A stretch of 64,000 nt of DNA, taken from Gammaproteobacteria bacterium. GTDB taxonomy: Bacteria; Pseudomonadota; Gammaproteobacteria; UBA4575. Made by a program: the position numbers and the translations under genes. Below are positions 1 through 8,976 of the stretch, one piece after another; position 1 is the stretch's first letter, and each line of letters opens with the position of its first letter. Where the stretch lies: assembly GCA_028279275.1 (NCBI GenBank), contig JANQOB010000006.1, positions 62,001-126,000 of the forward strand, read 5' to 3'. Under the pieces are notes generated by a model. That model saw only the letters and a program-made list of their open reading frames with translations, was not told where the DNA came from and searched no databases.

Positions 1-389
1 GGGCAATTCGTGACGAAGCTCATTTAACGGGTACAAAATATGGTTGCGGTCTTGCACTTTGTGGGGCCTGTACGATTTATCTTGACAACCAACCTATACG
101 TTCTTGTATTACACCCGTTGCCGCTGCTGTTGGTAAAAAAATTACTACGATTGAAGGCTTAGAGTCAAAGGAAAGCCAAGCCATACAGCAAGCTTGGAAA
201 AAATTAGATGTTCCTCAATGTGGTTACTGTCAATCCGGACAAATCATGTCTGCAACAGCTTTATTAAAAAATAATAAATCACCAAATGATAATGATATTG
301 ATGCTTTTATGTCAGGAAATATCTGCCGTTGTGTAACCTATGTGCGTATTCGCGCCGCTATAAAAGAAGCTGCTAAAAATCTTGTATAA
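1..389 (+). CDS. 2Fe-2S small subunit of molybdenum hydroxylase, 5' partial
   Basis: The reading frame is open at the left edge and ends with TAA at 387-389, so the N-terminus lies outside the window. The translation contains the plant-type ferredoxin cluster ([15 protein letters not shown]) followed by the second 2Fe-2S domain with [10 protein letters not shown] and CRC motifs. This two-cluster layout is that of the small subunit of the xanthine oxidase family, of the isoquinoline 1-oxidoreductase alpha (IorA) or CoxS type. It passes electrons from the molybdenum site of the large subunit to an acceptor. The large-subunit gene begins 9 bases downstream, so the two are co-transcribed. The substrate cannot be read from the sequence. 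Confidence 0.93.
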   Translation, partial: AIRDEAHLTGTKYGCGLALCGACTIYLDNQPIRSCITPVAAAVGKKITTIEGLESKESQAIQQAWKKLDVPQCGYCQSGQIMSATALLKNNKSPNDNDIDAFMSGNICRCVTYVRIRAAIKEAAKNLV

Positions 390-398
390 CAATAAACG

Positions 399-2600
399 AT
401 GCCACAATCCGAATTAATAAATTTAAGTAGAAGAAATTTTCTTAAGGCGGGTGTTGTTTCTGGCACAGGCCTAACGTTGGGTATTTATTTTGGCTCGTCT
501 CTTGCTGAAGAACTCACGTCCGGCCCTGGTCACGCCTCCGCGGAACTGGCAAATCAAGCTCAGTTAGAACCCAATGCATTTGTACGTATTGGAACGGATA
601 ATTCAGTTACTATCATCGCCAAACATATTGAATTTGGTCAAGGAACACATACAGGTTTACCTACAATAGTTGCAGAAGAACTAGATGCAGCATGGGATCA
701 AATCAAAGTGGAAAGTGCGCCTGCAGATGCCTCCAGATATAACAATTTACATTGGGGCCCATACCAAGGTACGGGCGGTAGTTCAGCTATTGCAAATTCT
801 TATGAGCAACTACGTAATGCCGGTGCTACTGCACGAGCAATGTTAATTAATGCTGCCGCGAAATTATGGGAAGTATCACCCGAATCGATTTTGATACAAC
901 AGGGTGTCGTCTTGCACAAAGAATCAAATCGATCACTGAAATTTGGCGAGCTTGCGGAATTGGCATCCAAAGAAAAGATACCTGAAAAAGTCACATTGAA
1001 ATCACCAAACGATTACGTCTACATTGGTAAACAAGCAGCACGTACCGATACAGCTTCGAAAAGTAATGGTACCGCAATTTTCACACAAGACATCCAATTT
1101 CCAGACATGTTGACTGCCGTGGTTGCGCACCCCCCAAGATTCGGAGCAAAACTGAAATCATTTGATGCTACGAATGCAAAAAAGGTTGCGGGTGTAAAAG
1201 ACATATTTGCAATTCCCTCTGGTGTAGCGGTGCTAGCAAAAAACTTTTGGTCGGCTAAAAAAGCTCGCGATGCATTAGAAATTCAATGGGATGAAAGTAA
1301 TTCGTTTACTAAAAGTTCGCAGGATATTCTCAATGAATATAAAACATTAGCAAAAAAACCCGGTGCGACGGCCTACTCTAATGGCAGTGTTGATGAAGCT
1401 TTTAAACAAGCAAATGAAACCATTAGTGCCAGTTATGAATTCCCATTTCTTGCGCATGCCACAATGGAACCCATGAATTGTGTAATTCAATTGAATAATG
1501 ATTCATGTGAACTTTGGTACGGTTCTCAAACTCAATCAGGAGATCAATTTGCGGTCGCACAAACGCTTGGTTTAGCGCCTGAAAAAGTAAAAATTAATAC
1601 ACTCTTTGCGGGCGGATCATTTGGGCGTCGCGCGAATCCAACAGGTGATTATGTAGTTGAAGCAGCCAACATTGCAAAAGCATCAAAATTATCAACCCCT
1701 ATAAAATTAGTTTGGACACGGGAAGATGACACCCTTGCGGGTTACTATCGGCCATTAAACTATCACGAATTAAAAGCTGCTGTTGATGCAACCGGCACTA
1801 TCACTGCGTGGCAACACAGAATTGTGGGTCAATCAATTCTCACTGGAACCGCATTTGAAGAAATGCTTGTTAAGGACGGTATCGACTCTACCTCAGTTGA
1901 AGGTGCTGCGAACCTACCCTATTCCATTCCCAATATGCACGTTGATTTACATTCACCTACTCTTCCGGTACCTATTCAATGGTGGCGTTCAGTGGGTCAT
2001 ACACACACGGCACTGTCAACTGAAGTATTTTTAGATGAAATCGCACACAAGGTTGGCAAAGACCCTGTAGAACTTCGACGAGAATTATTGAAAAAACATC
2101 CCCGTCATCTTGGAGTTTTAAATCTCGCTGCTGAAAAAGCAAATTGGGGGTCTTCACTTGGTAAAAATAGAGGACGTGGAATTGCCGTACACAAATCCTT
2201 TAATTCTTACGTTGCCGAGGTTGCGGAAGTGACCGTAAATGAAAATCGAACTTTTTCAGTAGATAAAGTAACGATCGCAGTCGATTGTGGAATCGCAATA
2301 AATCCTGATGTAATTCGTGCACAAATGGAAGGTGGAATGGGTTACGGTTTATGTGCAACATTATCCAGCGCAATTACATTGAAAGATGGATATGTAGAGC
2401 AATCTAATTTTAATGGCTATCAAGTGTTACGTATGAACCAGATGCCTGAGGTCGAGGTTCATATTGTTGAATCAAATGAAAATCCAACTGGCGTGGGAGA
2501 ACCCGGAACACCACCTATTGCCCCTGCAGTAATCAATGCCATCGCTGCAGTTACAGGAAAATTTCATCATACAATGCCATTACCCAATAAACTCGCATGA
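399..2600 (+). CDS. Molybdopterin-binding large subunit, Tat-exported (IorB-like)
   Basis: 733 residues. The N-terminus has a twin-arginine motif (SRRNFLKAG, residues 10-18) and a hydrophobic stretch, so the folded cofactor-loaded enzyme is probably exported with its small subunit. The body is the aldehyde oxidase/xanthine dehydrogenase molybdopterin fold in the isoquinoline 1-oxidoreductase beta arrangement: EFGQGTHTG near residue 79, GGSFGRRA near 407, and a C-terminal GVGEPGTPP, the usual place of the catalytic Glu. It oxidises an aldehyde or N-heterocycle by hydroxylation. Start ATG 399 is chosen because it includes the Tat signal. It overlaps the next gene by 4 bases. The real substrate is unknown. 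Confidence 0.92.
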   Translation: MPQSELINLSRRNFLKAGVVSGTGLTLGIYFGSSLAEELTSGPGHASAELANQAQLEPNAFVRIGTDNSVTIIAKHIEFGQGTHTGLPTIVAEELDAAWDQIKVESAPADASRYNNLHWGPYQGTGGSSAIANSYEQLRNAGATARAMLINAAAKLWEVSPESILIQQGVVLHKESNRSLKFGELAELASKEKIPEKVTLKSPNDYVYIGKQAARTDTASKSNGTAIFTQDIQFPDMLTAVVAHPPRFGAKLKSFDATNAKKVAGVKDIFAIPSGVAVLAKNFWSAKKARDALEIQWDESNSFTKSSQDILNEYKTLAKKPGATAYSNGSVDEAFKQANETISASYEFPFLAHATMEPMNCVIQLNNDSCELWYGSQTQSGDQFAVAQTLGLAPEKVKINTLFAGGSFGRRANPTGDYVVEAANIAKASKLSTPIKLVWTREDDTLAGYYRPLNYHELKAAVDATGTITAWQHRIVGQSILTGTAFEEMLVKDGIDSTSVEGAANLPYSIPNMHVDLHSPTLPVPIQWWRSVGHTHTALSTEVFLDEIAHKVGKDPVELRRELLKKHPRHLGVLNLAAEKANWGSSLGKNRGRGIAVHKSFNSYVAEVAEVTVNENRTFSVDKVTIAVDCGIAINPDVIRAQMEGGMGYGLCATLSSAITLKDGYVEQSNFNGYQVLRMNQMPEVEVHIVESNENPTGVGEPGTPPIAPAVINAIAAVTGKFHHTMPLPNKLA

Positions 2601-3583
2601 ACAGTTCTGATGAAAACATAATTAAAACTGCTCAACTTTGGTTTACAAAAGACAATGAACTTTTATTAGTAACTGTAGCTAATACATGGGGCTCGTCACC
2701 CAGACCTGTTGGTTCAATGATGCTTATTCGTAAAAACGGTGAATATATTGGATCAGTATCAGGTGGTTGTATTGAAGAAGATCTTGTAAATAAATATATC
2801 AGCGGAAAAATTCCATCAAAAAAAGTCAGTACGCTCAGCTATGGAGTGGGACAGCTAGAAGCACAACGATTTGGCTTACCATGTGGCGGCAAGCTAGAGT
2901 TAGTGCTTGAGAGATTAGATTCATTCGATAGCTTAAATCCAGTAGCAAAAGCCATAGATAATAAAGATTCCATCACCAGACGCGTTAGCATCTTAAGTGG
3001 TCTCGTATCATTTAGTAATGCGAATGCCTATCAAACAACGCATTTTAACGATAATAGTCTAGATAAGGTGTTCGGCCCACAATGGCAAGTCTTACTCATT
3101 GGTGCCAACGACCTCGCTCAATCGGTTGCAAACCTTGCAATGACGCTTAATTTCAAAATTGTTGTCTGCGACCCACGAGAACACATTAATTTAAGTTGGA
3201 TAGATGAGAAGATCGCATTCACTACTGAAATGCCGGATGATGTAGTAAATGAACTAGAGCCTAAAAGTCACAGTATTGTTCTGGCTCTTACGCATGATCC
3301 AAAAATGGATGACATGGCGCTCATGCGTGCATTGGAACAAGATTTCTTTTATGTTGGCGCGATTGGTTCCAAGAAAACTCAAGCTGCACGAGTGAATAGA
3401 TTAAAACAGCTAGATTTAACAGATTCGCAAATCAGCCGTCTTCATGGTCCTGTCGGGTTAGAGATTGGTAGCAAAGCACCTTCTGAAATTGCGATTTCAA
3501 TTTTAGCTGAAATTATTCAGCTAAAAAATAAGAAGAAAGCTCCTGCGTCGATAGATTTCGACGAAGTTCTCAGAACAGCTTAA
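2597..3583 (+). CDS. XdhC/CoxI family molybdenum hydroxylase maturation factor
   Basis: 328 residues. The N-terminal XdhC_CoxI domain carries SVSGGCIEEDLV (about residues 53-64). The C-terminal Rossmann-like domain has a GANDLAQ loop and the typical VGAIGSKKTQAARVNRL. Family members bind Moco, help sulfurate it and insert it into xanthine dehydrogenase-like enzymes. The ATG overlaps the stop of the large-subunit gene (ATGA), indicating translational coupling, so this protein most likely matures that enzyme. Confidence 0.93.
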   Translation: MNSSDENIIKTAQLWFTKDNELLLVTVANTWGSSPRPVGSMMLIRKNGEYIGSVSGGCIEEDLVNKYISGKIPSKKVSTLSYGVGQLEAQRFGLPCGGKLELVLERLDSFDSLNPVAKAIDNKDSITRRVSILSGLVSFSNANAYQTTHFNDNSLDKVFGPQWQVLLIGANDLAQSVANLAMTLNFKIVVCDPREHINLSWIDEKIAFTTEMPDDVVNELEPKSHSIVLALTHDPKMDDMALMRALEQDFFYVGAIGSKKTQAARVNRLKQLDLTDSQISRLHGPVGLEIGSKAPSEIAISILAEIIQLKNKKKAPASIDFDEVLRTA

Positions 3584-4170
3584 TGTCATTTGAAATATGT
3601 GGCGTCCTACTCGCTGCGGGTTCATCTACCAGATTTGGAAGTCAAAAACTTCTACATAACTTACCAAATAAAGAAACTATCCTTTCGTTATCGTCAAAAA
3701 CTCTAAAACAATCGATACCGTATTCTGTAGCAATCGTTCAAGATATAAATTCTGAAATTTCAAGTATCTTAGATAGCGAAGGCTATCAACTGATTGAAAA
3801 TTCTGCTCATCAAAATGGAATTGGAAGCAGTATCAGTTGTGCAGTAAAACATACAAGTCCTAATGCTTGGGTGTTTGCGCACGCAGATATGCCATTTGTT
3901 AGTAAAACTACGATTGATGCAGTCGTGCAACACCTGTTACTGAACCACAAGATTGTTGCACCCTACTTCCAAAAAACCCGAGGTCATCCTGTAGGATTTA
4001 ATTCGTGCTTTAGAAAAGATTTAGAAGAACTAAATCAAGATTTTGGAGCTAAACAAATTATTGAAGAAAATATGAATATCGTAAAAAATATCGAAACTGA
4101 GGATTATGGTGTAGTAACAGATATTGATACAAAATTAGATTTAGATTTTATTATTAATAAACACCGTTAA
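3583..4170 (+). CDS. MobA-like / MocA-type nucleotidyltransferase
   Basis: 195 residues with the NTP-transferase signature LLAAGSSTRFGSQKLL at the N-terminus and HADMPFVS (about residues 105-112), the metal/nucleotide site. Relatives (MocA, CoxI-associated MobA-like proteins) add CMP or GMP to molybdopterin; xanthine oxidase family enzymes often use the cytosine dinucleotide form. The start overlaps the previous stop (TAATG), so it is the last gene of the molybdenum hydroxylase operon. Whether it transfers CMP or GMP cannot be decided by reading. Confidence 0.9.
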   Translation: MSFEICGVLLAAGSSTRFGSQKLLHNLPNKETILSLSSKTLKQSIPYSVAIVQDINSEISSILDSEGYQLIENSAHQNGIGSSISCAVKHTSPNAWVFAHADMPFVSKTTIDAVVQHLLLNHKIVAPYFQKTRGHPVGFNSCFRKDLEELNQDFGAKQIIEENMNIVKNIETEDYGVVTDIDTKLDLDFIINKHR

Positions 4171-4208
4171 TTTACGAATTTTCATAGCTGATAACAACCA
4201 GCAAACTT

Positions 4209-4234
4209 TAAAGATCAATATTTCAAGATCTTTA
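4209..4234. repeat. Inverted repeat after the molybdenum operon
   Basis: TAAAGATC and GATCTTTA form a perfect 8-bp stem around a 10-base loop, 39 bases after the stop of the MobA-like gene. No clear T-run follows, so it could be a weak terminator or a protein-binding palindrome. Confidence 0.35.
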
Positions 4235-4289
4235 GACCCATCACATATCTTTAAAGTATTAAATCCGACCTTTTCATTAAGGTTTATAC

Positions 4290-4295
4290 TGTACA
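4290..4295. promoter_or_regulatory. Single TGTACA box upstream of the Fe-S photolyase
   Basis: TGTACA directly follows a TATACT (4285-4290) that could serve as a -10 box, about 90 bases before the photolyase start. It matches the TnTACA half-site seen in pairs near the MerR regulator, but no second copy lies 11 bp away on either side. It is at best a half operator. Confidence 0.25.
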
Positions 4296-4381
4296 GATAT
4301 GGTATTCGTCTTGCCTAATGAGACTTTTTCAATACTATTCCGGCAATTGATAAGCATTTCAATCTAAGAATTCTAAATAAT

Positions 4382-5899
4382 ATGCCCTCACTAATACTCA
4401 TTCTCGGAGATCAGCTAAATAGAAATATCTCCAGTCTTAAAAAAGCAAATAAACATGAAGATTTCATCCTCATGTGTGAAGTGAGTGCGGAAGCTACCTA
4501 TGTGAAACATCATAAGAAAAAGATTGCCTTGGTATTAAGTGCAATGCGCCATTTTTCTCAGGAACTTACCGATGCTGGATATAAGGTCATTTATATAAAA
4601 CTCGATGATAAATCGAATACTGGTTCACTAGAATCTGAAGTTCAAAGAATCGCAAAAGCAAAAAAATGCAGCTGGGTAATTATCACGCACCCTGGAGAAT
4701 ATCGGGTTTATGAAAATTTAGATTCGTTAAAAAATAGTAATCTTGAAATTCAGTGGATCGAGGATGACCGCTTCATGTGCAGTCGTAATGAATTCGCTGA
4801 TTGGGTAAAAGAAAAAAAGCAACCACGTATGGAAAACTTTTACCGCTATATGAGACAAAAACACAATATTCTCATGCGGGGCAAACAACCTGAGGGTAAG
4901 AAATGGAATTTTGATAAAGATAACCGTAAAACACCAAAAAATGGAGAAATACCATCTAAACCCAGAAAATTTAAACCAGACGCAATCACTAATGAAATCC
5001 TAAGCCTAGTAGAAAAGAATTTTTCTGATCATTTCGGAGATTTAGAACCGTTTGAAATTGCGGTAACACGAAAACAAGCACTAATAGCCTTAAATCATTT
5101 CATAAATGAACGCTTGGTTAATTTTGGTGATTACCAAGATGCAATGCTAGAAAATGAACCTTTTATGTATCATTCCCTACTTAGTTTCTACTTGAATATT
5201 GGTTTATTGGTTCCTAATGAAATTATCGTTAAAGCACAACAGGCATATGAAAATGGGCATGTTGCGATTAATGCAGCAGAAGGTTTTATCAGACAAATAT
5301 TAGGATGGAGAGAATATATCCGTGGAATTTATTGGCACAAAATGCCCAATTATTCGAACAGTAACTTCTTCAACGCAAAAAAACAATTACCTGAATTTTT
5401 CTGGAATGGAGATACAAAACTGAATTGCTTGTCTCAATGCATCAATGAAACAAAAAACAACGCATATGCACATCACATCCAAAGGTTAATGGTGCTAGGT
5501 AATTTTTGCTTGCTTACTGGAATACAACCTAAGCAAGTGAATGAATGGTATTTAATCGTATATGCGGATGCATTTGAATGGGTGGAGTTACCCAATGTAG
5601 TAGGAATGATCTTATTCGCTGATGGTGGATACCTTGCGAGTAAGCCCTACGCAAGTGGCGGTGCTTATATCAATAAAATGTCAAATTACTGCAAAACATG
5701 CCATTACAAAGTTAGCGAAAAAACTGGTGAAAAAGCCTGCCCTTTTAACTATCTATACTGGAATTTTTTAGATAAACACCGTGAAAAATTGTCAAGTAAT
5801 CAAAGACTGACAATGGTGTATAGCACATTAAATAAAATGGGTCACGAAAGGCTCTCCGATATTCGTAGTGATGCTAAATCTTTTATCCGATCTATCTGA
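4382..5899 (+). CDS. Fe-S bacterial cryptochrome / (6-4) photolyase (FeS-BCP, PhrB-like)
   Basis: 505 residues, close to the 507 of Agrobacterium PhrB as I recall it. The N-terminal alpha/beta domain starts LILGDQLNRN; the C-terminal half is the all-helical FAD domain with HHIQRLMVLGNF (His364-His365). Four cysteines at 349, 437, 440 and 453 match, within one residue, the 4Fe-4S ligands of Agrobacterium PhrB (350, 438, 441, 454). Family members repair (6-4) photoproducts with blue light or act as photoreceptors. The second cryptochrome gene starts 11 bases after the stop, so they form a pair. The start is the first ATG; no clear ribosome binding site is seen. Confidence 0.95.
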   Translation: MPSLILILGDQLNRNISSLKKANKHEDFILMCEVSAEATYVKHHKKKIALVLSAMRHFSQELTDAGYKVIYIKLDDKSNTGSLESEVQRIAKAKKCSWVIITHPGEYRVYENLDSLKNSNLEIQWIEDDRFMCSRNEFADWVKEKKQPRMENFYRYMRQKHNILMRGKQPEGKKWNFDKDNRKTPKNGEIPSKPRKFKPDAITNEILSLVEKNFSDHFGDLEPFEIAVTRKQALIALNHFINERLVNFGDYQDAMLENEPFMYHSLLSFYLNIGLLVPNEIIVKAQQAYENGHVAINAAEGFIRQILGWREYIRGIYWHKMPNYSNSNFFNAKKQLPEFFWNGDTKLNCLSQCINETKNNAYAHHIQRLMVLGNFCLLTGIQPKQVNEWYLIVYADAFEWVELPNVVGMILFADGGYLASKPYASGGAYINKMSNYCKTCHYKVSEKTGEKACPFNYLYWNFLDKHREKLSSNQRLTMVYSTLNKMGHERLSDIRSDAKSFIRSI

Positions 5900-5910
5900 T
5901 CGTTATTTTT

Positions 5911-7443
5911 ATGGATAACTGTAATTTAGTCTGGTTCAAGAAGGACTTACGAACTTTTGACCATCAGCCATTGATGAATGCATGCGATACTGGAAAAGCT
6001 ATTGCATTGTATGTTCTTGAAGATGATTGGGTTTCAAGCAAGGAATTTTCTCAACATCAAGCTCAGTTTCTAAGGGATAGCTTAATTGAGTTAAGTGATT
6101 CGTTAGCTACACTTAACATTCCACTAATTATTAAAAGAGGCGATATGATTGCATGTCTGAATGATCTTCGTCGCGAACTAAAAATTAAGTCATTATTCAG
6201 CCATTATGAAACAGGAGTTGCTTGGACTTATGAAAGAGATAAAAAAGTAAAACAATGGTGTAATGAGAATAATATTAACTGGAGAGAATTTCATCAATTT
6301 GCAGTCGTGCGAAATTTGAAATCTAGAGATGAGTGGAATAAAAAACGAAAATTACTTATTGAGCGTGACACCTTTCCAAGACCCACAAGACAATATAATT
6401 CTCTCAATGTAAGCAAGATTAAGTCGTTGACTGTTAAATCTGTCTTTGATGATCTCTTGTCTAGAGACCTCCTCGATATACAAAAAGGTGGTCGAAATGA
6501 AGGCATAAACATGTTGAATAGTTTCCTCAACGATAGAGGTTTGAATTATGCTAAAAATATGTCCTCGCCAATGACAGCATATGATAATTGTAGTCGTATC
6601 AGTTCCCACATAACTTGGGGCACATTATCGTTATCAGAAATTCATAATTTACTCTCAAAAACACGTGACAAGATTGTAGACAGTAATACAAATTTGAAAA
6701 GTAACTGGCTTAAAAGTCTACAAGCATTTGAGAGTCGTTTATGGTGGCACTGCCACTTCATTCAAAAACTCGAGTCAGAACCATCAATAGAATTTAAGAA
6801 TGTGAATGCTGGATTTGATGGAATGCGTGAAGATAGTTTCAACCATGCATATTTTGAAGCATGGAAAAAAGGCGAAACTGGTTTCCCAATGATTGACGCA
6901 TGCATGCGTGCTCTAATACAACATGGCTGGATCAATTTTAGAATGCGTGCGATGCTAATCAGTTTTGCAGCCTACCAACTATGGTTACATTGGGAAAAGC
7001 CAGCAAACTATTTAGCAAAACTTTTTACAGATTTTGAGCCAGGTATTCATTACAGCCAAGCACAGATGCAATCTGGAGTTACAGGTATAAATGCCATAAG
7101 GATCTACTCACCCATTAAACAAGCAAAAGACCAAGATCCAACAGGCGAATTTATAAAAAAATACTGCCCTGAGTTGAATGGATTAACAACTCAAAACATA
7201 CATGAACCATATACAATGTCTCCCATTGAGCAAATAACATCAGGTGTAACTATTGGAAAAGACTACCCCAAACCCATAGTCGAACATGCCCCGTCATACC
7301 TTTCGGCTAGGAACACTGTATATAAATGGAAGTCCTCTGAAAAAACACAACACCTTGCAAAAGTTGTGTATGAAAAACATGGAAGCCGTAAGAACTCATT
7401 TTTTCCAAGTCAAAAACGAGATGAATTTATAAAATCTAGTTAG
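5911..7443 (+). CDS. Divergent cryptochrome/photolyase family protein
   Basis: 510 residues. The N-terminal photolyase domain begins LVWFKKDLRTFDHQPL, and the C-terminal FAD domain contains TGFPMIDACMRALIQHGW and an RMRAM segment. Where classical CPD photolyases have ANN-SWQW-AG-G-DAAPYFRIFNP, this protein has DFEPGIHYSQAQMQSGVTG and then NAIRIYSPIKQ, so the substrate pocket and flavin environment differ. It probably binds FAD and either repairs DNA or signals light; which one cannot be told here. It is likely translated with the upstream Fe-S photolyase. No good Shine-Dalgarno precedes the ATG. Confidence 0.9.
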   Translation: MDNCNLVWFKKDLRTFDHQPLMNACDTGKAIALYVLEDDWVSSKEFSQHQAQFLRDSLIELSDSLATLNIPLIIKRGDMIACLNDLRRELKIKSLFSHYETGVAWTYERDKKVKQWCNENNINWREFHQFAVVRNLKSRDEWNKKRKLLIERDTFPRPTRQYNSLNVSKIKSLTVKSVFDDLLSRDLLDIQKGGRNEGINMLNSFLNDRGLNYAKNMSSPMTAYDNCSRISSHITWGTLSLSEIHNLLSKTRDKIVDSNTNLKSNWLKSLQAFESRLWWHCHFIQKLESEPSIEFKNVNAGFDGMREDSFNHAYFEAWKKGETGFPMIDACMRALIQHGWINFRMRAMLISFAAYQLWLHWEKPANYLAKLFTDFEPGIHYSQAQMQSGVTGINAIRIYSPIKQAKDQDPTGEFIKKYCPELNGLTTQNIHEPYTMSPIEQITSGVTIGKDYPKPIVEHAPSYLSARNTVYKWKSSEKTQHLAKVVYEKHGSRKNSFFPSQKRDEFIKSS

Positions 7444-7515
7444 AGATTTACTTGTCAACTTAGCATTTTAAACTTCATCTACTTAACAATATCTTGTTTA
7501 AGAATTAATTCACAT

Positions 7516-7541
7516 AAAAAAAGCTCCCCGAAGGGAGCTTT
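7516..7541 (-). terminator. Rho-independent terminator of the alkB-like gene
   Basis: AAAGCTCCC, a 4-base loop and GGGAGCTTT form a perfect 9-bp stem (7520-7541). Read on the minus strand it is followed by seven T, so it ends the alkB-like transcript. On the plus strand the T-run is only three, so it may partly stop the cryptochrome transcript too. Confidence 0.85.
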
Positions 7542-7595
7542 AACACGCGTTGATGAGGAGCGACAACACGAATTTTTGTAATTAGTGAGATTGAA

Positions 7596-8738
7596 CTATG
7601 CGTAACCAGCTTGCTTGTTCATCTCATCTGCGATCTTAAGCTCACCTTCTGAAGCCATCTCATCATCCCATTCGGTAAGTCTCTTATTGATAAACTTGTG
7701 CCAGACAGGAGGAATGATCGCTAAAGCAAAGAGAGTAAAGTAACCACGTCCACAATCAGGTGCACCTACTTCATCTAATTCCCAGTAGTGTGTTTCACCA
7801 CGATCATGATGATCAGCTTGACGACCTATTTCGATAAAGAACCAGCTTGTGAAAGCAGTGCTGTTATCCCAGCTATGTCGATAGTCTATTGGCTGACCTT
7901 TTTCACGTATCAAGCCGTAATGCTCAAGATAATTCAGCGCCTCTAATTCAAAGTTAGCGATGGCCCAGACAATTGCAAGTGACGCAATTCCGATCCACCC
8001 ACCTACAAACCAGAAAAGTAAGACTGTAGGCAACGACATTGCGTAACCACGAATCCATCTGTTTTGCCATGATAAAAATGGCACGTCCAGTTTTTCTAGT
8101 CTTCTCTTTTCCATATTGAAGAGGAATTTACTCTGACCAAAACCAGACAATGGTAAGTGTGCATAGATGCTTCTACCTCTAGGTGCTGTTGCCGGATCAT
8201 CTTGATGCCCAAGTTCTAAATGGTGGTTGTAGACATGCGCATAACAGAAATGAGCTTTTCCACTTAGCGCCATCATCCAACGTGCAATTACAAAGCTGAA
8301 TCCCTTGGTGTGAGCAAGCTCATGGCCATAAATAATGCCTATTCCAGCAAAAATACCGGTCGACAAAATTGCGCCTATAAGTTGTGAGCCTGAAATACCG
8401 TTTTGGATGGCTAGACCCAGCATCGTTGCATCTGAGATAGGCACACCATTTACGTATTGCCAAATCCTCCATGCCAAAGCCACTTGTAAGAGTATAAAAA
8501 CGCCCAACATTCCGTACATCATGCCATTTTGTAGCGGTACGCTGGCGTTGGTCTCTCCTTGACTATCGAATCCTGCGCCAGGTGTTTTGCGAGTGATGAG
8601 TGTGTCTGCGATTATCGCAATGCCTAAGAGCACCACACCTGTCCACACCCATGGTCCACCAGCAAGTACCCCAAAGAGCGTTGCAAATATCAGCATGGGC
8701 GCAGAAAAATATCGCGCGTTAACAAGTATTTTTTTCAT
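7596..8738 (-). CDS. AlkB-type integral membrane di-iron monooxygenase
   Basis: 380 residues with about six membrane helices. Histidine boxes in the AlkB order are visible: HELAH (His139, His143), HVYNHH (168, 172, 173), NYLEHYG (His273) and ADHH (310, 311). AlkB inserts oxygen into terminal C-H bonds of alkanes with rubredoxin as electron donor. The fourth box reads GRQADHH, where AlkB has QRHSDHH, so one iron-ligand position is Gln307 instead of His. The true substrate may not be an alkane. The start at 8738 is preferred over an upstream in-frame candidate because AAGGAG lies 6 bases before it. The gene is divergent from the MerR regulator and has its own terminator; no rubredoxin gene is near. 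Confidence 0.88.
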   Translation of the reverse strand: MKKILVNARYFSAPMLIFATLFGVLAGGPWVWTGVVLLGIAIIADTLITRKTPGAGFDSQGETNASVPLQNGMMYGMLGVFILLQVALAWRIWQYVNGVPISDATMLGLAIQNGISGSQLIGAILSTGIFAGIGIIYGHELAHTKGFSFVIARWMMALSGKAHFCYAHVYNHHLELGHQDDPATAPRGRSIYAHLPLSGFGQSKFLFNMEKRRLEKLDVPFLSWQNRWIRGYAMSLPTVLLFWFVGGWIGIASLAIVWAIANFELEALNYLEHYGLIREKGQPIDYRHSWDNSTAFTSWFFIEIGRQADHHDRGETHYWELDEVGAPDCGRGYFTLFALAIIPPVWHKFINKRLTEWDDEMASEGELKIADEMNKQAGYA

Positions 8739-8750
8739 TAGAACTCCTTT

Positions 8751-8767
8751 TGTACAGGTTATGTACA
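8751..8767. promoter_or_regulatory. Candidate LitR/CarH-type operator upstream of the alkB-like gene
   Basis: Two TGTACA boxes begin at 8751 and 8762, exactly 11 bp apart. From memory, CarH operators are direct repeats of TnTACA at about 11-bp period. The pair lies just upstream of the alkB-like ribosome binding site (read on the minus strand), where a bound regulator would block transcription. The regulator encoded at 9240 has the matching type of DNA-binding domain. Confidence 0.5.
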
Positions 8768-8910
8768 CTATTTTTTAAAAATTGATCAAATTAATTAACT
8801 GTCATACAGCTATTTGCTTGATATCTAAGAATTTCATGAAGCTAATATAGCCAAATGCACAGATAAAATATAGCTCTTGAAGAGAATATATCTATATTTG
8901 TCCAGTACAT

Positions 8911-8939
8911 ATATAGGTTTTATTTTAATAAACCTATAT
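8911..8939. promoter_or_regulatory. Perfect 10-bp palindrome in the divergent control region
   Basis: ATATAGGTTT (8911-8920) and AAACCTATAT (8930-8939) are exact reverse complements separated by 9 bases. It sits in the middle of the alkB-like/regulator intergenic region, between the two TnTACA pairs. It could be an operator for a second factor or mark a promoter; no T-run suggests a terminator. Confidence 0.45.
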
Positions 8940-8976
8940 TTTTCTTAATTGATTAAGTATATTTTGTGTCAATGCT

